Assembly (NCBI RefSeq): GCF_001276715.1
Contig: NZ_LIUQ01000018.1
Coordinates: 1 to 64,000, forward strand
DNA: 64,000 bases
Source of the DNA: Planktothricoides sp. SR001
Lineage (GTDB): Bacteria; Cyanobacteriota; Cyanobacteriia; Cyanobacteriales; Laspinemataceae
Reading direction: 5' to 3'
The position numbers were made by a program, and so were the translations under genes. The notes under the pieces are model-generated. The model did no database searches, had not been told where the DNA came from, and saw only the letters and a list, made by a program, of their open reading frames with translations. Positions 14,093-22,420 of the stretch are shown here, in pieces (position 1 is the first letter of the stretch; every line of letters starts with the position of its first letter).

Positions 14093-15330
14093 TTAAGGTT
14101 CACAATTTACCAAACGTTTTAAAGAACGCTGGAGCGGTTGAATTTGCTGGGAAAATATGCCAGCGGCAATCAAACAAATCAGACCATTGATGGTTAAAGT
14201 TGTCACCACACCGAGGCGATCGGCCATAAAGCCACTCATTAAATTTCCTAATGGGGTCATGCCGACAAAAGCAATGGCAAATAAACTCATAATTCGGCCT
14301 CGTTTATCATCGGGTGACAGAATTTGTAATATGGTATTGCTCGATGCAACTTGTAAACTTAAGGCAAATCCGACTAAGTACAAGGATATAAAGGATATTA
14401 TAACATTTTCTGATTGAGAAAATACCATCAGACTGATGCCAGCTAATCCGGTGGATAGAGGAATAATTTTTTCTAAACCGAAGATTTTAATTTTGAACAG
14501 CAAATATAGGCTGCCGATTAAAGAACCTAGTCCAGCAAAGGATAGCATAAAACCCAGAGTTTCGGCATTGCCTTGCAAAATTTCTTTGGCAAATATGGGC
14601 GTTAAAGAAGTATAAGGCATGGCCATAAAACTCACTAAGCCTAGTAACAGGAGAATGAAGCCTATATCGGGAAATTTTACTATATATGCGAATCCTTGTT
14701 GCAATTTTTTCCAAGGGCGATCGACTTGGGTTGAACGGGTATTTTTAGCGGGAGATATTTTAATCATTAATAAGGCGGCAATCACAAACATATAAGTAAA
14801 TCCATCGAACAAAAAACACAAGCCAATCCCCAAATTAACGATCGCCCATCCCCTAAAGCAGGGCCGAGTAACCGACCGAGACTAATGATTAACGAATTAA
14901 GCGCGATCGCCTCCCCAATTTCCGTTTTTTTATCGACAATTTCGGCAATAAAAACTTGTCGGGCAGGCAGATCAAAAGCCTTAATACAACCTTGGCACAA
15001 ACTCAGGGCAATCATCCCGTAAATATCGATATGACCTGTCAAACAGAAAACCCCTACGGCCAAAGTCTGAACCATCGCAAAAGTCTGAGTCAGAATTAAA
15101 ACCCGTTGCCGGTTCCATTGGTCGAGTAACACTCCCGTAAAAGGGGCTACAAGTAAACTAGCAATATCATCAGTGAATGCCACCAAACCTAGTAAAAAAG
15201 CAGAGTGAGTTAGCTGATACACCAACCAACCGGCAGCCACTTTTGTCATCCACTGTCCAACCAGGGAAATGCCTTGTCCGGTAAAAAACAGGCGGCAATT
15301 TTTAGAGCTTAATACCAGATTCATCGACAT
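14093..15330 (-). pseudogene. MFS exporter (EntS-like), frameshifted
   Basis: The N-terminal half (14782-15330) holds about five membrane segments with the MFS loop FTGVLLDQWNRQRVL, and LNSLIISLGRLLGPAL. The C-terminal half (14093-14833) resumes with FLFDGFTYMFVIAALLMI and the remaining helices, ending near QPLQRSLKRLV. Reading past the break at about 14850-14860 in the other frame gives GWAIVNLGIGLCFLF directly after GPAL, so one missing base near the GGGG run would restore a continuous protein of about 410 residues. This is the MFS_3 family, related to enterobactin exporter EntS and drug exporters. As written, the product would be two non-functional halves, unless the shift is a sequence error. 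Confidence 0.8.
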
Positions 15331-15382
15331 TATCCCCAGTTGATTTTTGAGCGGAATCGGTCATTTTCCTCGTTCCCAGCTT

Positions 15383-15510
15383 TCGTAGGTTGGGTTGAAG
15401 CATGAAACCCAACCCTGCCACGATTAGCCTTCGTAGGTTGGGTTTCGTTCCTCAACCGAACCTACAATAAAACTACAATAAAACTACAATAAAACTACAA
15501 TAAAACTACT
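15383..15510. repeat. GTAGGTTGGGTTTCGTTCCTCAACC elements plus 11-bp tandem repeat
   Basis: Two hairpin-forming copies (15383-15415 and 15431-15466) of a gtaggttgggtt...aacccaacc repeat lie between the kinase/solute-binding gene and the MFS gene. They are followed by four to five copies of aataaaactac. Related copies occur at 31004-31163. Confidence 0.7.
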
Positions 15511-15526
15511 GCTAGAAACGAGGGCT

Positions 15527-16636
15527 TTAATAATTGGGAACTTCTGCTTCCTGCGCTGATGCTGATTTAGCTGGAACAAAATCATAGCCTGTTTTAGAAA
15601 TACTTTCTTCCACCGAAGCTTGCTTCTTAACAGTGACCATATGTAAAGAAGGAGGTGTCACATCATTCTCTTTAAACTTGATTGGTCCAGAAGCTCCCTC
15701 GGTGACAAAACTGTCATTACTGAGTTCCTGTTGAATATTTTCACGAGTGGGATTCTCACTTTTTTCCATCGCCGCAATAAATGCTTTACCGGCATCATAA
15801 GACATAGCTGTAACCCAGTTAACGCCCCCTCCCCAAAGTGTATCAGCATCCTGAGAAAAACCCCCAGCTTCTGGATTGAATTGCCAGGAAACTGCCAATA
15901 CCATACCTTCGGTATCGCGTCCATTTTTTAAGGTTTCCAGGCGATATAAAGTGACAATATCTCCTAAAACTTTTAAGTCACCAAATTCGTTAGGATATTC
16001 ATTTTTTACCCGTAAGAGTTCCCAGGTTTTATTTAAATCTCCGAGGCTGGGTAATAATAGAATTACCTCTGCCCCTTTTTCTTTAGCGGTTTTCAGGCTT
16101 TGATAGGCATTAAAACCATCTAGGGATAAATCGAACTCACCAACGACCTCCCCTTTATTAAACAATTCATCCTCAAAAGAAGTTTTCATTTTTTTAATGT
16201 AATCCAATTTTCCATTAGAAAAGATCGCTACTTTTTGCCTCTGCCAATTGTTCACCATGTAATGAACTAATTCATTAGACCCTTTTTCAATATTGGCTCG
16301 ATTGGTTCGGAACAAATAGGGGGTTTTGTCATTGGTGATTTCATCATTCACACTGATTGGGGTAATTAACACTAATTTTTCTCGTTGATAAATCGGCGCC
16401 ACCGCTTCACTAACCGAACCGATATGGTGTCCCATGATCCCCAGAATGTTAGAATCCTTGACCAGTTTTTCTGCCAGCATTTTGGCTTTATCTTTGTCAT
16501 CGTAGTCGTTGACGATCGCCAGTTTTAGCGGTACGCCATTAATGCCCCCGTTTTTATTCACTTCTTCTTGGGCTTGGGCAAATCCCCGCAACATTTCTAG
16601 CGATCGCCCTGGCTCTTTACCATCTTTAATCGGCAC
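15527..16636 (-). CDS. LIV-type solute-binding domain, C-terminal part of receptor kinase
   Basis: A 369-residue periplasmic-binding-protein domain of the branched-chain amino acid (Leu/Ile/Val, type 1) class: GFAQAQEEVNKNGGINGVPL, ILGIMGHHIGSVSEAVAP and LITPISVNDEI are typical. It has no signal peptide. Its frame opens inside the upstream kinase ORF; reading back in this frame from the Met gives AAVV before PIKDGKEPG, which continues the kinase protein after one missing base at about 16650. Cyanobacteria are known to have such bifunctional Ser/Thr kinase and ABC-type substrate-binding proteins. The domain would sit outside the membrane, sensing an amino-acid-like ligand. No permease or ATPase genes are adjacent, which supports a sensor role over transport. 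Confidence 0.8.
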   Translation of the reverse strand: MPIKDGKEPGRSLEMLRGFAQAQEEVNKNGGINGVPLKLAIVNDYDDKDKAKMLAEKLVKDSNILGIMGHHIGSVSEAVAPIYQREKLVLITPISVNDEITNDKTPYLFRTNRANIEKGSNELVHYMVNNWQRQKVAIFSNGKLDYIKKMKTSFEDELFNKGEVVGEFDLSLDGFNAYQSLKTAKEKGAEVILLLPSLGDLNKTWELLRVKNEYPNEFGDLKVLGDIVTLYRLETLKNGRDTEGMVLAVSWQFNPEAGGFSQDADTLWGGGVNWVTAMSYDAGKAFIAAMEKSENPTRENIQQELSNDSFVTEGASGPIKFKENDVTPPSLHMVTVKKQASVEESISKTGYDFVPAKSASAQEAEVPNY

Positions 16637-18108
16637 AACAGCAGCCTGTAGGATTTAGCATCACCAATCTTGGCATTATTCAGATAAATGAGAGTTTCCG
16701 GGGCATTTTTCTTAATCCCAAGAGCTTGCTGAAAGTTTTCTTTAGCTTTGGCATAGTCTTTAGCCGCCATTGCGTCCACTCCAGCTTTTTTTAATTCCTC
16801 GAATTCTTTGTTATCTACGCCTTCGTTGGGGATTAAAATGCGATCGCCCGAACTGATTAATTCATCGTCAGACTGAACCTCCGAGTTAGTCGGAGAATTA
16901 GAAACCGCAAGCTTAGAATCTCCTGAAGAACCCATGAGCGATCGCACACCACCGCCCACCAAAGCTAATGCCAAAATTCCGGCAACTGCTAAACCGATCG
17001 GCTTGAGGGGCAGTGGTTTTGAAGCATTCTTAGAAGCAGTCTTAGATACTGTAGTTGCTGGTGTGCTTGCTAGTGTGGTTTGTGGTGTGGTTTGTGGTGT
17101 GGGTTGTGGTGTAGGTTTTGGTGTAGGCTGTGCTGCGGGTGCCACTTCCGTACCTGCAACAGGTGCGGGTCGATGGGTGGTCACGGGCAACTGAGTAGCA
17201 ACTGCGGTGGGAACCACGGTGGGCTGATAGTTATTTCCAGGGAGACTCGCGGTTAGAGACTCCAGTGCTTGCAACGCTGCGGTGGCACTTTCGTAGCGAT
17301 CGCGCCAGTTTTGACGCAACATCTTGGTTAAAAACTCAATTAATCCCGGGCTAACATTGGTTACTTTATCTTGCCATTGAATTTCATCGGTATTTGAATC
17401 GCTATAATTCAAGCGCAGATCGAAAGCATTGATTCCCGTTAATGCTTGAATCGCAATCATCCCCAAAGCATAAAGATCGCTATTCAAACGGGGACGCCCT
17501 GCCGCTTGTTCTGGGGGGCGATATCCTTCAGTACCAATACAAACCGTCCAACCAAATGCCCCAGAATTTGTCACCATTTGACCGCGCACTTGCTTGACCG
17601 CGCCAAAGTCCACCAACACTAATTTATTATCGAGTTTGCGGCGAATAATATTATCCGGTTTAATATCTCGGTGAATCACATTATTGCCGTGGACAAACTC
17701 CAAAACCGTTAAAACATCTTTCAGCAAAGCAATTACTTGTTTTTCCGACCAAGGTTGACCTTGAATTAGTTCAGACCCCAAAGTGAGGCCATCAATAAAC
17801 TCTTGCACCAAGTAGAATTCTTGGTTTTCTTCAAAATAAGCCAGTAACCGGGGAACCTGGTCATGGTTGCCCAGAACTTCCAAAATTTCCGCTTCTTTTT
17901 CAAAAAATTTATGCGCCAAGCCCCAACGATTTTCCCGCGAAGCATCGGACAAAGTGGGGTCATCAACTCCCTGGGGGAGAAGTTGTTTAATCACGCATTT
18001 CGGCTTACTGGGTTGTTTCATATCTTGGGCAATATAAGTGCGGCCAAAACCACCGGCGCCGAGAATTTGCAAAACTTTATAACGTTGGTCAAGCAGTTGG
18101 TCAATCAT
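16597..18108 (-). CDS. Receptor-type Ser/Thr protein kinase (N-terminal part, frameshifted)
   Basis: A 503-residue product with a complete Hanks-type kinase domain: Gly loop GAGGFG (17-22), Lys41, HRDIKPDN (146-153), DFG (167-169) and GTEGYRPPEQ (about 192-201). A Pro/Thr-rich linker with PQPTPQTTPQ repeats follows, then one membrane helix (LAVAGILALALVGGG, about 375-393) and a TPR-like segment (YAKAKENFQQALGI). The last 18 residues (YRLLLCRLKMVKSQGDR) are out of frame; the natural continuation is the LIV-type binding domain at 15527-16636. The complete protein would be about 860 residues, with a cytoplasmic kinase and an external ligand-binding domain. The kinase half may still be active. 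The FHA protein downstream is a plausible phospho-reader. Confidence 0.9.
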   Translation of the reverse strand: MIDQLLDQRYKVLQILGAGGFGRTYIAQDMKQPSKPKCVIKQLLPQGVDDPTLSDASRENRWGLAHKFFEKEAEILEVLGNHDQVPRLLAYFEENQEFYLVQEFIDGLTLGSELIQGQPWSEKQVIALLKDVLTVLEFVHGNNVIHRDIKPDNIIRRKLDNKLVLVDFGAVKQVRGQMVTNSGAFGWTVCIGTEGYRPPEQAAGRPRLNSDLYALGMIAIQALTGINAFDLRLNYSDSNTDEIQWQDKVTNVSPGLIEFLTKMLRQNWRDRYESATAALQALESLTASLPGNNYQPTVVPTAVATQLPVTTHRPAPVAGTEVAPAAQPTPKPTPQPTPQTTPQTTLASTPATTVSKTASKNASKPLPLKPIGLAVAGILALALVGGGVRSLMGSSGDSKLAVSNSPTNSEVQSDDELISSGDRILIPNEGVDNKEFEELKKAGVDAMAAKDYAKAKENFQQALGIKKNAPETLIYLNNAKIGDAKSYRLLLCRLKMVKSQGDR

Positions 18109-18138
18109 GTTCGGAATTAGAGTAAAAAATTAAAGATT

Positions 18139-18285
18139 CAGTAGGGGCGAAGCATTGCGGCAAATATTTCTGGTTAAAAGCCAAAATTTAATCCCGCAAT
18201 GCTTCGCCCTAACAATTCAGTAGGGGCGAAGCATTGCGGCAAATATTTCTGGTTAAAAGCCAAAATCTAATCCCGAAATGCGCGG
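18139..18285. repeat. Two tandem copies of the GTAGGGGCGAAGCATT element
   Basis: About 78 bases from cagtaggggcgaagcattg are repeated directly (18139-18212 and 18218-18285). Each copy has complementary ends (ggcgaagcattgcgg with cccgcaatgcttcgcc); the second has diverged at its 3' end. Other members lie at 8521, 26554, 27389 and 31051. Confidence 0.8.
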
Positions 18286-18621
18286 GTCTTCCCACCAATG
18301 GCTACTTTTGCTTGTGGTACTTTTGGTCGCTGCTTATCATTGGATTTACAGCAACAATAATCTGTATAGATTGTCACCAAACATTAGAGAAACATCCGGG
18401 AATATTTCTTGTTGTTTGTCAACTAATCAACCGTGAAACCGAAGATATAAACCTCCGTATAATTACGGATATTGTGAAGATAAGCATTGGGAGATGCTGC
18501 CAGTAAGTATTTCAGGGCAAATCCTTTGAGTATGCCACGTTTAAAGTCACTCAGGATTAAAATTTAATTTGATTACCTTCAATGTTAAACAAGTTAAATC
18601 TAAGTTGTCAATAGCCATAAT

Positions 18622-18877
18622 CTGCGACATTATTCGACATTATTCGACATTCGACATTATTTTTTAAAAAAATCAACAAATCCGGCAAATTTTTGCCTCA
18701 CATTTAGCAAAAAAAAAGGCGCAAATTTTTTCCAAATTTACACTTATGATACCTATACACCCTTTGTATGGCAAAGGTTTCAACCAATGCTTTCCCTGAC
18801 TTATCTCTCAGCAAAAAATTTTTGCGACATATTACCCCATGTCGCAAAATGTCGCAAAATGTCGCAAAATGTCGCAG
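18622..18877. repeat. TGTCG-array element, copy A
   Basis: The left end has four cgacatt units (18622-18660) starting ctgcgacatt. The right end has four aatgtcgc units in inverse orientation (18837-18877) ending tgtcgcag, preceded by ttgcgacat. The ends therefore form inverted repeats made of short direct repeats. About 170 bases of AT-rich, non-coding sequence lie between. A second copy lies at 23371-23613. Confidence 0.6.
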
Positions 18878-18930
18878 CTAAAAGTTTTGTAAAGATTTGT
18901 TAAAAATGACATTTAAGCACTTTCTGTAAC

Positions 18931-18983
18931 CTCGGTGACTCTGTGGTTCATTTTTGGTTCATTTTTACCACAGAGTCACCGAG
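18931..18983. terminator. Perfect 17-bp inverted repeat (CTCGGTGACTCTGTGGT)
   Basis: The arms 18931-18947 and 18967-18983 are exact reverse complements. They are related to the ccacagagacacagag hairpin at 57190-57259. It is a dispersed palindrome that could also end transcription. Apart from the elements listed, 18109-19087 holds no convincing gene. Confidence 0.55.
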
Positions 18984-19087
18984 AAGGCACAGGAGGTATT
19001 TTGCCCCAAGAAAGCTTTCTGGAATAGAAATTACCGCCCGCCGAAACAAATGGTATAATTTAAATCAGGAATTACTCAAATTAATCA

Positions 19088-19966
19088 ATGAGAACTGATA
19101 CGATATTTTATCAATTATTTCAGACATTTCCTAGTCTGGTATTTGAACTGATTGGGGCTGACCCAAAATCCGCCAGAAACTATGAATTATCCTCTAGGGA
19201 AATTAAAGAACTGGCTCGCCGGTTTGATGGCATATTTTTGCCAGCGGCAGATGCGGATTTACCCATTTATTTCGTGGAAGTGCAGTTTCAGGAAAAATCT
19301 GACTTTTACTGGCGCTTTTTTACGGAAATATTTGTGTATCTGGGTCAATATCAACCCACTCAAGATTGGTGTGCGATCGCGGTATTTGTCTCTAAGAGAA
19401 TAGCACCAGAAGTGCCGGTTCAATATCGGGGTTTACTGATGAGTCAGCAATTGAAACTTGTCTATTTGGATGAACTTACCCTGTCAGATTCTCCCTCCCT
19501 GGGACTGAGTATTGTGCAGTTGGTGGTGGGAGATAAAGAGACAGCCAAACCCCTGACCGCCCAAGCTATGCAGCAAGCGAACCAACTGAGTGATCCAGGG
19601 TTGAAGGCAAAAGTTGTAGAATTAGTAGAAACGGTGTTGATTTATAAATTTACTGAATTAACCAAGGAGGAAATCCAAGCAATGTTTAGCTTAAGTGATT
19701 TAAAACAAACAAGAGTTTACCAACAAGGGAAAGAAGAAGGTAAACTGGAAGGTAAACAAGAAGGTAAACTGGAAGGTAAACTGGAAGGTAAACTGGAAGG
19801 TAAACTGGAAGGTAAACTGGAAGGTAAACTGGAAGGTAAACTGGAATCGGTGCCTAGTTTATTGGCAGTGGGTTTAAGTGTAGAACAAGTTGCCCAGGCG
19901 TTAAATTTGGATATACAATTGGTGCAGCAGGTTGCCTCTAAATCAGCGGAAAATCCTAAATCTTAA
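19088..19966 (+). CDS. Rpn/DUF2887 family nuclease, copy 1
   Basis: A 292-residue member of the Rpn (recombination-promoting nuclease/putative transposase, PD-(D/E)XK fold) group that is abundant in cyanobacteria. The N-terminal signature is TIFYQLFQTFPSLVFELIG, and the nuclease core is RRFDGIFLP...YFVEVQFQEKSDFYWRFF, where Asp and Glu-x-Gln match the catalytic pattern. The C-terminal third is helical with KLEGK repeats: about nine 12-base units encoding GKLE (19740-19848), a probable slippage array, followed by SVEQVAQALNLDIQLVQQV. The duplicated leader places a TATAAT box at 19054, about 34 bases before the ATG. DNA cleavage is inferred from family. It is intact and near-identical to the next gene. 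Confidence 0.85.
   Translation: MRTDTIFYQLFQTFPSLVFELIGADPKSARNYELSSREIKELARRFDGIFLPAADADLPIYFVEVQFQEKSDFYWRFFTEIFVYLGQYQPTQDWCAIAVFVSKRIAPEVPVQYRGLLMSQQLKLVYLDELTLSDSPSLGLSIVQLVVGDKETAKPLTAQAMQQANQLSDPGLKAKVVELVETVLIYKFTELTKEEIQAMFSLSDLKQTRVYQQGKEEGKLEGKQEGKLEGKLEGKLEGKLEGKLEGKLEGKLESVPSLLAVGLSVEQVAQALNLDIQLVQQVASKSAENPKS
19728..19848. repeat. In-frame 12-bp minisatellite (GKLE)n
   Basis: The unit ggtaaactggaa, with two variant units (ggtaaacaagaa, ggaaaagaagaa type), is repeated about ten times inside the nuclease gene. The sister gene has only two to three units here, so copy number has changed since the duplication without breaking frame. Confidence 0.85.
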
Positions 19967-19980
19967 CCAGTGAGAGAAAC

Positions 19981-20040
19981 AGAAACCGGGTTGCGGCGTT
20001 TTGGGTTCTAGCCCGATATATCTATATAAACCCGGTTTCT
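19981..20040. repeat. Dispersed AAACCCGGTTT palindrome between the duplicated genes
   Basis: The arms agaaaccggg and aaacccggtttct flank a 36-base loop with ctagcccgatatatc. Its counterpart after the second gene (20892-20970) has a different loop, so the two repeats diverged or were replaced after duplication. Confidence 0.6.
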
Positions 20041-20084
20041 GTGATTATGGTATAATTTAAATCAGGAATTACTCAAATTAATCA

Positions 20085-20879
20085 ATGAGAACTGATACGA
20101 TATTTTATCAATTATTTCAGACATTTCCTAGTCTGGTATTTGAACTGATTGGGGCTGACCCAAAATCCGCCAGTAACTATGAATTCTCCTCTAGGGAAAT
20201 TAAAGAACTGGCTCGCCGGTTTGATGGCATATTTTTGCCAGCGGCAGATGCGGATTTACCCATTTATTTCGTGGAAGTGCAGTTTCAGGAAAAATCCGAC
20301 TTTTACTGGCGCTTTTTTACGGAAATATTTGTGTATCTGGGTCAATATCAACCCACTCAAGATTGGTGTGCGATCGCGGTATTTGCCTCTCAGAGAATTG
20401 CCCCAGAAGTGCCGGTGCAATATCGGGGTTTGCTGATGAGTCAGCAATTGAAACTTGTCTATTTAGATGAACTTACCCTGTCAGAGTCACCCTCCCTGGG
20501 ACTGAGTATTGTGCAGTTGGTGGTGGGAGATAAAGAGACAGCCAAACCCCTGACCGCCCAAGCTATGCAGCAAGCGAACCAACTGAGTGATGCAGGGTTG
20601 AAGGCAAAAGTTGTAGAATTAGTAGAAACGGTGTTGATTTATAAGTTTACTGAATTAACCAAGGAGGAAATCCAAGCAATGTTTAGCTTAAGTGATTTAA
20701 AACAAACAAGAGTTTACCAACAAGGGAAAGAAGAAGGTAAAGAAGAGGGTAAACTGGAATCTGTGCCTAGTTTATTGGCAGTGGGTTTAAGTGTAGAACA
20801 AGTTGCCCAGGCGTTAAATTTGGATATAAAATTGGTGCAGCAGGTTGCTGATAAATCAGCGGAAAATACTGGATCTTAA
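20085..20879 (+). CDS. Rpn/DUF2887 family nuclease, copy 2
   Basis: A 264-residue tandem paralogue of the gene at 19088, with the same FDGIFLP and EVQFQ core and the same promoter-like leader. Differences are few (for example NYEFSS for NYELSS, FASQRI for FVSKRI). Most of the length difference comes from the shorter GK(E/L)E array (GKEEGKEEGKLES). Both copies keep open frames, which suggests selection or a recent duplication. The C-terminal helical segment (VEQVAQALNLDIKLVQQV) is the usual tail of this family. Role unknown; sister family members are thought to promote recombination. Confidence 0.85.
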   Translation: MRTDTIFYQLFQTFPSLVFELIGADPKSASNYEFSSREIKELARRFDGIFLPAADADLPIYFVEVQFQEKSDFYWRFFTEIFVYLGQYQPTQDWCAIAVFASQRIAPEVPVQYRGLLMSQQLKLVYLDELTLSESPSLGLSIVQLVVGDKETAKPLTAQAMQQANQLSDAGLKAKVVELVETVLIYKFTELTKEEIQAMFSLSDLKQTRVYQQGKEEGKEEGKLESVPSLLAVGLSVEQVAQALNLDIKLVQQVADKSAENTGS

Positions 20880-20891
20880 CCAGTGAGAGAA

Positions 20892-20970
20892 ACAGAAACC
20901 GGGTTTCTCCGATAATTTTGGTATCCAGGCCGAGATTTCTATAGAAACCCGGTTTCTGCCCCGGTTTCTG
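20892..20970. repeat. Dispersed AAACCCGGTTT palindrome
   Basis: agaaaccgggtttct and agaaacccggtttct enclose ccgataattttggtatcc, and an extra half arm (cccggtttctg) follows. It lies between the second nuclease gene and the convergent lipoprotein gene. Confidence 0.65.
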
Positions 20971-21020
20971 TCTCCCTAAGAAAAGCGATCGCCCCCACAA
21001 AAAAGCGATCGCTCCTCCGT

Positions 21021-22121
21021 TCAATCAATCCAGTCAACATTTACATCAAAGTTAACGTAATAACATCCATCGGGGCAATTACTTCTCAGATTGTGACTCC
21101 CCAATCCCCAGTTTCTACTAGCGGAAAAAGTTTCTGTAACTTGTCCTAATGGATCGTCTTCGTCCATCCACCCGCCATCTTCATCCACACCATTGACATA
21201 AATACTCAGATTTTCTTCTTTGGATAAAGTTACCTGAAATTGTTTATTAACTGAATAAGTCCTCCCGCTATTGGCATTAGAGTTTCGCCAAGTTTTTGTC
21301 TGACCGTTGACCCGAAAAGTGAAATCCACTTCCGCTGACCCAGCCGGATCGGCATCATCCTCAAGATAAACGGATTTGAAATTTACTGTAACTTTTGCTT
21401 TGGTGCGTTCTGCACGGGTATGAATTACATGAAGGATATATATTTCCTGATTCTGGCTTTTCAGAATAATGCGATCGATTATTTGGAGTAAATCACCGGA
21501 AATTCCATTCTCTCCTAAATTTAGAGACACCTTAAATTGACCCCCAGCTAACCTTTTCTTGATAACTCTAGGAGAACTAGGATTTTCTATCTTAGCTTTT
21601 CGGGCTGCTTGTTCATTCAACTCTGCAATAATTTGAAACTCGTTAGGATTCAGGTAATAGCCATATAACTCAACCGATGAAGTTTGGGGTTGGTTTCCTT
21701 TTAAGATTATTTGTTTTGGATCATTACAAATCACAGGTAGGGGGGCGGGTATGGTTCGGGGAGATGCTCCAATTTTTTGGGCTAACTCGTTTCTTTTTTT
21801 GAGAATTTTTTTCTGAAGTTCATAGCCAACATAGTCATTGACAAAAGTAGCATTACATCGCATTTCTGCTCCCGCAGTATTTATGGTAGTTTCAGCAAAG
21901 TTTTCTAATTCATAGCTAATAGTTTCTTTAGTTGAACTTTCCAAGTCTTTAACCACCTGACGCCAATTGGCCGATTCGTTCTCTAAGCGATTAATGGCTC
22001 GATCGAACTCAGCTAAGGTATTGTCTACCTTTCCTAAATCAAAGCAAGAAGAGGTAGACAATATGAGGATAGAGGCAATACTAATTTGGTAAAATAGTCT
22101 CAAACCTTTAGTTAATTTCAT
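21021..22121 (-). CDS. Predicted lipoprotein of unknown function
   Basis: 366 residues. The N-terminus has a basic start, a hydrophobic core and a lipobox (ILSTSSC, Cys26), so it should be a lipid-anchored envelope protein. Residues about 30-70 form a helix with regular hydrophobics (FDRAINRLENESANWRQVV). The C-terminal part is beta-rich with an acidic DEDGGWMDEDDP loop that could bind calcium, and paired cysteines in NCPDGCYY. There is no recognised enzymatic motif. It faces the Rpn genes convergently. I do not recognise the family; cyanobacterial hypothetical proteins with this layout are common. Confidence 0.75.
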   Translation of the reverse strand: MKLTKGLRLFYQISIASILILSTSSCFDLGKVDNTLAEFDRAINRLENESANWRQVVKDLESSTKETISYELENFAETTINTAGAEMRCNATFVNDYVGYELQKKILKKRNELAQKIGASPRTIPAPLPVICNDPKQIILKGNQPQTSSVELYGYYLNPNEFQIIAELNEQAARKAKIENPSSPRVIKKRLAGGQFKVSLNLGENGISGDLLQIIDRIILKSQNQEIYILHVIHTRAERTKAKVTVNFKSVYLEDDADPAGSAEVDFTFRVNGQTKTWRNSNANSGRTYSVNKQFQVTLSKEENLSIYVNGVDEDGGWMDEDDPLGQVTETFSASRNWGLGSHNLRSNCPDGCYYVNFDVNVDWID

Positions 22122-22213
22122 CTTTTGGTTAATTTATGATATTGTGAGTATTGTGAGTTGCGCTCATGGACAATTATAATATAAGAAATCCGAAGATGCG
22201 ATCGCCCATCATT

Positions 22214-22290
22214 GGTAGGGTGTGTTAGGCGGCGCGAAAATTTTTTCTAACCACAAATAACCTTCAATTGCGCCGCCGTAACGCACCAAA
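22214..22290. repeat. 77-bp dispersed element, copy 2
   Basis: Matches 10841-10917 from ggtagggtgtgttaggcggc to gtaacgcacca, including the taaccacaaataa middle, with scattered substitutions. It lies in the gap 22122-22420 between two minus-strand genes; no gene was seen there. Confidence 0.75.
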
Positions 22291-22420
22291 TGAACCCTGG
22301 TAAAAAAAGGCGATCGCCCTTTGGATTAATTTAGGTGTGAGGGGCGATCTCTCTTTCGTTATATCCTTATCCGAAGGCAGTGGGTAAGGATAATTGTCAC
22401 GTTATTACATTTGGTTTTAT

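Larger units (their letters stand above)
19050..20970. repeat. Tandem duplication of a 997-bp unit
   Basis: From atggtataatttaaatcagg (19050 and 20047), through the whole nuclease gene, to the trailing ttaaccagtgagagaaacagaaaccggg, the two units match closely. The start codons are 997 bases apart. They differ by scattered substitutions and by the length of the GKLE repeat. The duplicated leader contains TATAAT, likely the -10 box of each copy. Confidence 0.85.

Noticed and set aside
16934-17194. Plus-strand ORF rich in Val-Cys-Gly repeats
   Set aside because: It is the complement of the Pro/Thr-rich linker of the kinase gene.
18622-18877. Repeated TGTCG units as a CRISPR array
   Set aside because: Units are 8-10 bases and contiguous or nearly so, with no unique spacers; they read better as binding sites or element ends.
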